A DNA stretch of 7,639 nucleotides. Source: Anaerolineae bacterium. Lineage in GTDB: Bacteria > Chloroflexota > Anaerolineae > UBA1429. The DNA is taken from positions 1 through 7,639 of the forward strand of contig JAFGLK010000613.1 of the NCBI GenBank assembly GCA_016928125.1, given 5' to 3'. Both the position numbers and the translations under genes were made by a program. The notes beneath the pieces are model-generated. The model saw only the letters and a program-made list of their open reading frames with translations, was not told the DNA's origin and searched no databases. Shown piece after piece: positions 1 to 5,022 of the stretch. The stretch's first letter is position 1. Every line of letters begins with the position of its first letter.

Positions 1-204
1 CGGCATGCCGTACTCGCGGCTCAGCTCGGCGATGCCCGCGCGCCACTCGGGGCGCAGGTTGGTGACGAACCCGTTGCGGTCGGCCCGCATGCACAGCTCC
101 ATGCCGTCGTAGCCCAGCTCCTTGCCGCGCTCAAAGGCCCATTTCAGCGGGTGGACGTCGCTGCCGCGGACCGGCTGCAGATGCGCACGAATAGAGATCT
201 TCAT
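1..204 (-). CDS. Sugar phosphate isomerase/epimerase-like TIM-barrel protein, N-terminal part (runs off left edge)
   Basis: Only the first 68 codons are in the window; the frame stays open to base 1. The start is ATG at 204-202, preceded by an AGAGG ribosome binding site about four bases upstream. The protein begins MKISIRAHLQPV and continues with 'WAFERGKELGYDGMELCMR' (residues 22-40). This is the usual first beta strand and helix of xylose-isomerase-like TIM barrels (AP_endonuc_2 family), in which an early 'A...GYDGvEl' segment leads into strand two. Members isomerise or epimerise sugars, keto-sugars or inositols, usually with a divalent metal, in the cytoplasm. The metal ligands of the family lie further downstream and are not visible here. 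The upstream neighbour is a Gfo/Idh/MocA oxidoreductase, a frequent partner of this family in sugar and inositol oxidation, and the two are separated by 91 bp that contain a hairpin repeat. Family assignment is fairly secure; the substrate is unknown. Confidence 0.75.
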   Translation of the reverse strand, partial: MKISIRAHLQPVRGSDVHPLKWAFERGKELGYDGMELCMRADRNGFVTNLRPEWRAGIAELSREYGMP

Positions 205-229
205 CTTGCCTCTCCCTTCTGTTTCTTTT

Positions 230-290
230 CTGTAGGCGGGATCGGCGATCCCGCTCAGCACACGGCCGGGATCAACGATCCCGGCTACAG
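230..290. repeat. REP-like pair of hairpins forming one large inverted repeat
   Basis: Two near-identical hairpins face each other. The left one has the stem GCGGGATC / GATCCCGC at 236-243 and 247-254 with a 3-base loop. The right one has the stem GCCGGGATC / GATCCCGGC at 265-273 and 277-285 with a 3-base loop. They are bracketed by CTGTAG (230-235) and its exact reverse complement CTACAG (285-290), so each half is an imperfect reverse complement of the other. The spacer is about ten bases. This head-to-head arrangement is what paired REP or BIME-type intergenic repeats look like. It lies 5 bp past the stop of the oxidoreductase gene and 25 bp before the next start. No T-tract follows on the minus strand (the downstream sequence reads GAAAAGAAAC), so it is not a standard rho-independent terminator. 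It might still stabilise the 3' end of the upstream message. Confidence 0.75.
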
Positions 291-295
291 GCTGG

Positions 296-1420
296 CTAAT
301 CCCAAAAGTGCATCTCAAAGCTGGTGGTCAACGTCTGGGTTTGGCCGCTCGTGGCGGCCTGGTAGCCCAGCTCGATGATCTCGATCACGTGGCGGGCGTG
401 CTCAGCCGTGACCACCGGCGGCTTGTCGTTGCGCACGCAATCCACCATGTGCATGATGTCGGCATAGACGTGGCGCTCGGGCAGCTCCAGATGCGGCCCG
501 GTGACAAAGGGCATGTCGCGGCCGAGTTCCTCACTTCGGCCCTCGGGGGCGCTGCGCGTCCAGACCTGCAGGCCTTGACGGTCCATAAGCATGGCGCCGG
601 CGCTTCCCGAGAAGTAGGCCGAGGCAAAGGCGCGCGCTGGCCCACTGAAGCTGTTGGTGCCGAACACCAGGCAGTACACGTCGTCGCCAAAGTCGAGCAC
701 CAGGTGGGTGTTGTCATCCATCTCGACCTGGATGCGCTCGCCCTTGAATTCCCGCTCGGGCAGGCCGATGCCGGAGAAGCCGGTCACCCGCTGCGCCGGG
801 CCTAGCACGGCCGTGATGTTGTGCAGGGCATACACGCACATGTCGTACATCGGACCGCCGCCCGGTCGCTGATAGTACCAGGCCGGGTTGACGTTCGAGA
901 GCACATCGTCGCCAGCGCGGAACGACTCGAACTCGTGGCCCGCGCCAGCGGTGCCCGTCTCGGCCCAGTAGACCCGCCCGATCTCGCCGGCCGCGATGAT
1001 CTCGCGCATCCGCCTAAAGGGCGCCGTGCGGCAGTTGCCCGGCGAGGCCACGATCACCAAACCAGCTCTGGCCGCCGCCTCAATCACCTCGTCCGCCTCG
1101 GCTTTGGTCGTGGTCATGGTCTTGTTCAGATGCAGGTGCTTACCCGCCGCCACCGCCTTGATGGCCTGCTCATAGTGCACGCCGATAGGTGAGGCGATCA
1201 CCACCGCGTCGATGTCCGAGGCCAGCAGCGCGTCATAGTCCTCGAACCAGAGCGGCGCGCCGAACTTGGCGGCGGTGGCCTCGGCCCGCCCTGGCACGGG
1301 ATCCATCACCGCATGCAACAACGCCATCTGGCGCGTGTCTTCCTGGGTCAGGTTGGGCAGCAGCCCCCGCTGTGAGACGCTGCCGCACCCCGCCAGGCCG
1401 AGTTTGAGTGGATGCAACAT
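296..1420 (-). CDS. Gfo/Idh/MocA family NAD(P)-dependent oxidoreductase
   Basis: The product has 374 residues, the normal length for the family. The N-terminal Rossmann fold begins 'LKLGLAGCGSVSQRG' (residues 5-19). It is followed by 'DYDALLASDIDAVVIASP' (61-78) and 'HYEQAIKAVAAGKH' (82-95), the standard nucleotide-binding half. The C-terminal half contains 'GGGPMYDMCVYALHNI' (187-202) and ends with the typical 'KPPVVTAEHARHVIEIIELGY' segment (from 333). The conserved catalytic lysine motif, usually EKP, reads N-K-T with Lys100. The usual D-x-x-x-H site reads D193-x-x-x-Y197, as in the glucose-fructose oxidoreductase and dihydrodiol dehydrogenase branches, where Tyr acts in hydride transfer. 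The likely reaction is reversible oxidation of a sugar or cyclic polyol hydroxyl with NAD(P). The ATG at 1420 has a strong GGGGAGG site five bases upstream. The downstream TIM-barrel isomerase gene is probably a pathway partner. Substrate not determinable. Confidence 0.9.
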   Translation of the reverse strand: MLHPLKLGLAGCGSVSQRGLLPNLTQEDTRQMALLHAVMDPVPGRAEATAAKFGAPLWFEDYDALLASDIDAVVIASPIGVHYEQAIKAVAAGKHLHLNKTMTTTKAEADEVIEAAARAGLVIVASPGNCRTAPFRRMREIIAAGEIGRVYWAETGTAGAGHEFESFRAGDDVLSNVNPAWYYQRPGGGPMYDMCVYALHNITAVLGPAQRVTGFSGIGLPEREFKGERIQVEMDDNTHLVLDFGDDVYCLVFGTNSFSGPARAFASAYFSGSAGAMLMDRQGLQVWTRSAPEGRSEELGRDMPFVTGPHLELPERHVYADIMHMVDCVRNDKPPVVTAEHARHVIEIIELGYQAATSGQTQTLTTSFEMHFWD

Positions 1421-1449
1421 ACTCGCCTCCCCTGATGAAGGTCACGGAT

Positions 1450-1460
1450 CGCTAGCGCTA
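1450..1460. promoter_or_regulatory. Overlapping short palindromes next to candidate promoter
   Basis: CGCTAGCG (1450-1457) and TAGCGCTA (1453-1460) are both perfect 8-base palindromes that overlap by five bases. They touch the downstream edge of the candidate -10 box at 1460-1465. Such a position suits a repressor operator, but short palindromes also arise by chance in GC-rich DNA and no regulator is encoded nearby. This is a weak call. Confidence 0.2.
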
Positions 1461-1488
1461 TGGTACGCGAACGCGGCGCCGGCGTCCA
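1460..1488 (-). promoter_or_regulatory. Candidate sigma70-type promoter for the oxidoreductase gene
   Basis: Read on the minus strand, TGGACG (1488-1483) is followed after exactly 17 bp by TACCAT (1465-1460). Each hexamer matches the sigma70 consensus at four of six positions. It sits in the 117-bp gap between the ICMT-like gene and the oxidoreductase, about 40 bp before the oxidoreductase ATG. That placement supports independent expression of the oxidoreductase and isomerase pair. The match is moderate. Confidence 0.4.
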
Positions 1489-1537
1489 GTCGACTGCGGG
1501 GGAAAGCGGAGGGGAGAGCGATGCGGCGGCTTGCGGG

Positions 1538-2050
1538 CTAGGACCTGGCCGAACCGCCCTTGCGTCTGGCCAGGCGCAGCAACCCGAGGATCAGATTAAC
1601 GCGCGGCACCCGCTGCACATAGCGCCGATAGGGCTCGCCGAACTTGGCCAGGCAGGCCCGGTCGGCGCCGCAGGCGATCAGGTAGGTGCCGACAGCGCCC
1701 AGGGCACCCACCCCCGCCACGACCCAGTCCTGCACGATCAGGATCAGGGCCACGGCGATCAGGCCGAACGACAGATACTGAGGATGGCGCACCACGGCAT
1801 AGATGCCAGTCGTCACCAGGCGGGTGGTATGCACATAACTCGCCCCTCGGGCGACGGCGCCCGATCTCCGTAGGGTGAAGATCGGAAGCCAGCCTAGCAC
1901 CGCCCCGAGGCCCCACACCACCCAACCGATGGCGCGCACGACGGGATCCCCAGCCGGGTCATAGCGCCAGATGCTCAAGGCGAGCTCGGCCACCAGCAGC
2001 GTCAAGGTCAGGCCCCAGACGAGACGATCCGATGGTTGGTCTTGGGTCAT
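1538..2050 (-). CDS. ICMT/PEMT-type integral membrane methyltransferase
   Basis: The product has 170 residues from the preferred start. The frame is open to an ATG at 2083, but a perfect AAGGAGG site at 2063-2057 lies six bases before the ATG at 2050 and fixes that start. Hydrophobic segments fall at about residues 10-28, 41-60 and 94-127, the last probably a helical hairpin. The family signature 'TGIYAVVRHPQYLSFG' (81-96) is complete, with Arg88, His89, Pro90 and Tyr92. The C-terminal signature 'KFGEPYRRYVQRVPR' (136-150) also matches. These two motifs form the SAM pocket in isoprenylcysteine carboxyl methyltransferases and related phospholipid methyltransferases. The Glu pair that often precedes the second motif is not conserved here (Asp130-Arg131). 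Bacterial members methylate mostly unknown membrane-associated or lipid-like substrates, so isoprenylcysteine should not be assumed. It lies 77 bp after the URO-D-like gene, in the same direction. Confidence 0.85.
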   Translation of the reverse strand: MTQDQPSDRLVWGLTLTLLVAELALSIWRYDPAGDPVVRAIGWVVWGLGAVLGWLPIFTLRRSGAVARGASYVHTTRLVTTGIYAVVRHPQYLSFGLIAVALILIVQDWVVAGVGALGAVGTYLIACGADRACLAKFGEPYRRYVQRVPRVNLILGLLRLARRKGGSARS

Positions 2051-2056
2051 GGACAT

Positions 2057-2063
2057 CCTCCTT
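2057..2063 (-). promoter_or_regulatory. Strong Shine-Dalgarno site that decides the ICMT-like start
   Basis: AAGGAGG on the minus strand lies six bases before the ATG at 2050-2048. It lies inside the extended frame that would start at 2083. This argues against that upstream ATG and against the closer ATG at 2056, which abuts the site. Confidence 0.8.
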
Positions 2064-2090
2064 GATCGCCGAACTCCAAGCATGTGCAGA

Positions 2091-2109
2091 GGCGGTGGTG
2101 ATGACCGCC
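2091..2109 (-). other. Intergenic hairpin between URO-D-like and ICMT-like genes
   Basis: On the minus strand GGCGGT pairs with ACCGCC across a 7-base loop, giving a 6-bp all-but-one GC stem. It lies 18 bp after the URO-D-like stop and 40 bp before the ICMT-like start. No U-run follows, so it is not a canonical terminator. It could reduce read-through or protect the upstream message from 3' decay, or it could be chance. Confidence 0.3.
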
Positions 2110-2127
2110 AGGATCATAAGGGAACGC

Positions 2128-3201
2128 TCAGCCCCTCAGAACCTCCTCGTGCATGGCCAGGATATTCTCCAGGGGCACGTCCGGATTGATGGTGTTGGAG
2201 GTAAACAGGGCCAGGTGAGCCCGGCCGTGGCAGTAGTCGATGGCGCGGCGCACGCGCTGCCGGATCTCGGCTGGCGTGAGCACGGGGAGCTCGGTGGTCA
2301 CCGCCAGGGGACCGAACAGGATCAAGGCGCAGCCCTCGCGGGTGCGCTTCTGGACCAGATACTCGAGCGTCAGGCCGCATTCGGGCTGAAAGCCTTGAAA
2401 GCCCTGAATGCCGCAATCAAGGAGCAGATCCACGATGGGGCGCACATCGCCGTCCGAGTGCCAGATCGGATGGCAGCCGACCCGCAGAAGCGGCTCCAGA
2501 CCGTGTGCCAGCTGGGGCGCATAGTGCCGCGCGATAAAGGCCGGCGACACCATGGGCCCACGCTGAGTGCAGATATCCTCGCCCAGCAGGATGGCGTGGG
2601 GATAGAGGCCCTCCTCCACGGCGCGCGCCACCAGGCGCCCCACGCAGTAGCCTTGGGCGCCGCCCACCTCCATCAGCTTGCGGGCGTGCTCAGGGTAGCC
2701 CCCCATGATGAGGAAAAAGTTCTCATAACCATAGTCGCCATACCAGCTGATGCGCGCCCCAGCGCGCCACTGGGCGGGCATGTAGACCATCTCGCCGCAG
2801 CGCGCCTGGATGCGCAGCAGCTCGGCTCGGAAGGCAGCATACTCGGCCTCCGCGTCGAAATCGGCCTCGATCTCGGCGGCGCCGGGCATCGCCTCGATCT
2901 CAGCCAGCGCCTGCTCAAGCGTCAGATCCGGGCGAGCGTGCAAATAGGTATCGGCGTCGACGCAGCGAAAGTCGTGCGGATGCTTGGGCACAAAGATGGA
3001 GATCAGGCCATCGTCTCCGAGCACCTGGTAGGCGCGGATGGATACGCCCTCGGGATCGGCCCAATACTGGGCCAGGCTGACGCCGGCCAGGGCGCAGATA
3101 TGCTCGGGGCAGGCGATCCAACCGCCCAAGATGGGGGTTCGGTCCGGCGCCTCTCGGGCAAAGAGGGTCTCCAGGCGTTGGCGAGGCGTCATCGCGGGCA
3201 T
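2128..3201 (-). CDS. Uroporphyrinogen-decarboxylase superfamily protein (MtaA-like, not HemE)
   Basis: The product has 357 residues, typical for the URO-D/cobalamin-independent methyltransferase TIM barrel. It opens with 'MTPRQRLETLFAREAPDRTP' (4-23), the standard start of non-heme URO-D paralogues. Family blocks follow: 'GEDICTQRGPMVSPAFI' (207-223), 'IWHSDGDVRPIVDLLLDCGI' (246-265), 'PECGLTLE' (273-280) and the C-terminal 'NTINPDVPLENILAMHEEV' (336-354). His248 and Cys275 occupy places where corrinoid methyltransferases such as MtaA and MtbA carry zinc ligands. The HemE-type N-terminal Arg-rich substrate motif is absent. Known relatives transfer methyl groups between corrinoid proteins and thiols, or demethylate substrates; many bacterial homologues have no assigned role. 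No corrinoid protein gene is in the window. The gene starts 10 bp after the methyltransferase stop. Its nearest GGAGGAG site spans that gene's last codons, 13 bases away, so translation may be coupled. A second ATG at 3192 is possible but has no site of its own. Confidence 0.8.
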   Translation of the reverse strand: MPAMTPRQRLETLFAREAPDRTPILGGWIACPEHICALAGVSLAQYWADPEGVSIRAYQVLGDDGLISIFVPKHPHDFRCVDADTYLHARPDLTLEQALAEIEAMPGAAEIEADFDAEAEYAAFRAELLRIQARCGEMVYMPAQWRAGARISWYGDYGYENFFLIMGGYPEHARKLMEVGGAQGYCVGRLVARAVEEGLYPHAILLGEDICTQRGPMVSPAFIARHYAPQLAHGLEPLLRVGCHPIWHSDGDVRPIVDLLLDCGIQGFQGFQPECGLTLEYLVQKRTREGCALILFGPLAVTTELPVLTPAEIRQRVRRAIDYCHGRAHLALFTSNTINPDVPLENILAMHEEVLRG

Positions 3202-3211
3202 GGGCGGATTC

Positions 3212-4876
3212 TCACTCCTCCAACAGCGCGGCGTGGGCCAGCCACGTCAGGCGGTTGTCGATCTCCTCGGCCGCGATCTCACGCAGCTCGACGGGATCCT
3301 CGCCCGGCTGCCCCCCTCGCGCCAAGGTGATGGCGCCCTGCGCCACCGGGCCGGCCAGCAGCTCGGCCAGCAGAGCCTGGCGATTATGCTCGCCATCCAG
3401 GCGCTGGATGATCAGACGATCCAACGGCTCGAGCTGGACCCGCTCGTGGCGCAGATTGGTGACCAGCGCCCCGGTGCGCGCCCCATAGCGCGCCACGGCG
3501 CTGGCCACGGGGCGCTCTCCCGCCGCGATCGCCAAGCAGGGGGCGTGAACGTGCAGCTTGACCAGGCTCGAGCTGTAGCTGAAGGCCTTGAGCAGGTTGG
3601 TCTGCAAGGCGAGCTCATCCTGCGGGTTGGCTTCGGTCTCAGCTTCCCCGCCGATAGGGCGACGAGTCTGACCAAGCGCCAGAGCGACCAGGTCATCCAC
3701 GGGCACGGCACGGGGCCAAACCATCTCCAGGTAGAGCATGGCCGCTTTGGTCGGCGGATGATCGGTGGAAAAGATGGCCCCATCGCTGCCCTCAAAACGC
3801 ACCACCTCGTCGGCGTGGATGTCGAGCACAGGCTCGGCGGGGCGGGCGTGGGAGGCCACATGGAGCCGAGAGAGAAGCTGCGGGCGCAACGTGCGGCTCG
3901 GCTCGAGGTCCTGATGGCAGAGCAGCGTCTGGCGGAAGGTGCGGTTGCGCAGAAAGTCCATATATTGCTCGAGCTCCACCACGCCAGAGGTCAGCTGGTC
4001 GAGCTTCTGGAGGGTCTGGGCATCGAAATGATCGCCCGTCATGGCGCTGAACTCGGCCTCGCCCAGGTAGCGCAGGCCACGCCGGGACGCGCGCTCCATG
4101 AATTGGTGAAAGTAGATCGGCTCGTTGTACTCCTCGAGCTCATCGTGCAGCAGAAAGGCATCGTCCCGCGCCTCTTGTCCCTTGGGCTCGCCGCTCAGAA
4201 ATCGGGCATAGGTGTTGAGGAATGTTCCATAGGCGCCGCTGTCAGGGGGAATCGCTCGGGCGAGCAGCTCGAGCAGTTCGCGAGCCTGGCGCACGCGCTC
4301 TAGCGGCTCTTGGGCATGGCGGGTGTGGTAGAGCATCATCTCGCGCATGGCCCCCACAAAGTGCCAGCCCGGATAGGTATTGTAGCTCACATAGGCCACG
4401 CCATCGGGCGCCAGATGCTCGCCGCAGAGATCCAGAAGCTTGTCTTGGACCTGTCGCGGCACCCACGAAAACACGCCATGGGCGATGATATAGTCAAAGC
4501 AGCCCAGCTCCGGCCCCACCTTCAGGATGTCCTGGCACTCCAGCGACACGTTGCTGAGGTCGAGCGCAGCGATCATCGCTTGGCCCTCGGCGATCTGGCG
4601 CGGCGAGTTATCGAGCCCCACGAAGCGGGCCTCGGGCAAACCATAGGCCATGGGGATCAGATTGCCGCCGCCCGCGCAGCCCAATTCGAGCACGCGACAG
4701 CGCGCAAGCGCCGGCGGCTGCAGCCCCAAAATGGTGGCGATGGTGGCGAGGCGGTCGGGATGGCTCTGGGCGTAGGATAGGCTTGGATAAGGCGTTTCAT
4801 CATAGCTGGTCGGGGCGCGCCAATCAGGGGTCACAGCGTATCGCCCTCCATGGTGTGTAACGGGTTCTTGCATCAT
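3212..4876 (-). CDS. SAM-dependent methyltransferase with methyltransferase regulatory domain (PKMT-like)
   Basis: The product has 554 residues. The N-terminal segment 'TSYDETPYPSLSYAQSHPDRL' (23-43) is diagnostic of this family. SAM motif I is 'VLELGCAGGGN' (62-72), the acidic ribose-binding residue is Asp89 in 'FVGLDNS', and motif IV is 'FDYIIAHGVFSWVP' (127-140). 'YVSYNTYPGW' (162-171) closes the Rossmann core. Residues about 220-310 match the methyltransferase regulatory domain: 'HDELEEYNEPIYFHQFMERA' and 'GLRYLGEAEF'. A C-terminal region (about 370-550) ends with 'LEPLDRLIIQRLDGEHNRQALL', like a winged-helix-type accessory domain. Rickettsial protein lysine methyltransferases that modify outer membrane protein B share this layout, so a protein substrate is a reasonable inference, not a proof. 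The ATG-ATG at 4876 has only a weak GGTGG site. A GTG at 4834 (residue 15) with GGAGG ten bases upstream may be the true start. A near-consensus promoter lies at 5000-4973. Confidence 0.88.
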   Translation of the reverse strand: MMQEPVTHHGGRYAVTPDWRAPTSYDETPYPSLSYAQSHPDRLATIATILGLQPPALARCRVLELGCAGGGNLIPMAYGLPEARFVGLDNSPRQIAEGQAMIAALDLSNVSLECQDILKVGPELGCFDYIIAHGVFSWVPRQVQDKLLDLCGEHLAPDGVAYVSYNTYPGWHFVGAMREMMLYHTRHAQEPLERVRQARELLELLARAIPPDSGAYGTFLNTYARFLSGEPKGQEARDDAFLLHDELEEYNEPIYFHQFMERASRRGLRYLGEAEFSAMTGDHFDAQTLQKLDQLTSGVVELEQYMDFLRNRTFRQTLLCHQDLEPSRTLRPQLLSRLHVASHARPAEPVLDIHADEVVRFEGSDGAIFSTDHPPTKAAMLYLEMVWPRAVPVDDLVALALGQTRRPIGGEAETEANPQDELALQTNLLKAFSYSSSLVKLHVHAPCLAIAAGERPVASAVARYGARTGALVTNLRHERVQLEPLDRLIIQRLDGEHNRQALLAELLAGPVAQGAITLARGGQPGEDPVELREIAAEEIDNRLTWLAHAALLEE

Positions 4877-4943
4877 CCGGCGCCACCGAACTCACCCTCC
4901 CCGCTTGAACCATGGGCTTTGGATCGTCTCCCCGGTTGTGCAT
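4824..4943 (-). CDS. Possible 39-codon leader ORF overlapping the methyltransferase start
   Basis: An ATG at 4943 has an AAGGAG site eight bases upstream (4957-4952). It lies only about 20 bases after the predicted transcription start of the promoter at 5000-4973. The frame runs 39 codons, beginning MHNRGDDPKP and ending AIRCDP, to a TGA at 4826-4824, out of frame with the methyltransferase. The stop lies just inside the methyltransferase, 8 bases past the alternative GTG start at 4834, a geometry that fits translational coupling. The peptide has no recognisable domain, no signal sequence and no run of one amino acid typical of attenuators. It may be a chance ORF in an untranslated leader. 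Confidence 0.25.
   Translation of the reverse strand: MHNRGDDPKPMVQAGRVSSVAPDDARTRYTPWRAIRCDP
4832..4849 (-). promoter_or_regulatory. Alternative ribosome binding site and GTG start for the methyltransferase
   Basis: GGAGG (4849-4845) is followed after ten bases by an in-frame GTG (4834-4832). This would start the methyltransferase at residue 15 and place the family's 'SYDE.PYPS' block about ten residues from the N-terminus, where I expect it in relatives. It would yield a protein of 540 residues. Confidence 0.45.
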
Positions 4944-4972
4944 GTGCTGGGCTCCTTGAAGGTACGGCGCGG

Positions 4973-5000
4973 ATTATAGCGGACGGAGGGGATCGGTCAA
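4973..5000 (-). promoter_or_regulatory. Near-consensus sigma70-type promoter for the methyltransferase/URO-D-like operon
   Basis: On the minus strand TTGACC (5000-4995, five of six to consensus) is followed after 16 bp by a perfect TATAAT (4978-4973). The predicted transcript would start near 4965, about 90 bases before the ATG at 4876. It lies in the 146-bp gap after the glycosyltransferase stop and makes the methyltransferase the first gene of a new transcription unit. It is the best promoter match I found in the intergenic regions. Confidence 0.75.
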
Positions 5001-5022
5001 GCGGCGCAGCCCGACCGACGTC

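Noticed and set aside
205..295. Rho-independent terminator between the oxidoreductase and the isomerase gene
   Set aside because: The hairpins are strong but are followed on the minus strand by GAAAAGAAAC, not a T-run; a REP-like pair explains the symmetry better.
2051..2083. Upstream ATG at 2083 as start of the ICMT-like protein
   Set aside because: A perfect AAGGAGG lies inside this extension, six bases before the ATG at 2050.
2128..3201. HemE (heme-pathway uroporphyrinogen decarboxylase)
   Set aside because: The N-terminal HemE substrate motif is absent and the conserved blocks match the MtaA-like paralogues; no heme genes are nearby.
2032..3330. 432-codon open frame on the plus strand
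   Set aside because: It lies opposite the URO-D-like gene and the end of the methyltransferase, shows no family motifs and has a composition expected of an antisense frame in GC-rich coding DNA.
3038..4303. 421-codon open frame on the plus strand
   Set aside because: It is antisense to the clearly recognised methyltransferase; rich in Gln, Arg, Gly and Ala with no domain pattern.
4994..5017. Hairpin CGGTC...GACCG after the glycosyltransferase gene as a terminator
   Set aside because: The 5-bp stem has an asymmetric internal loop and no T-run follows on the minus strand; it also overlaps the -35 box of the next promoter.
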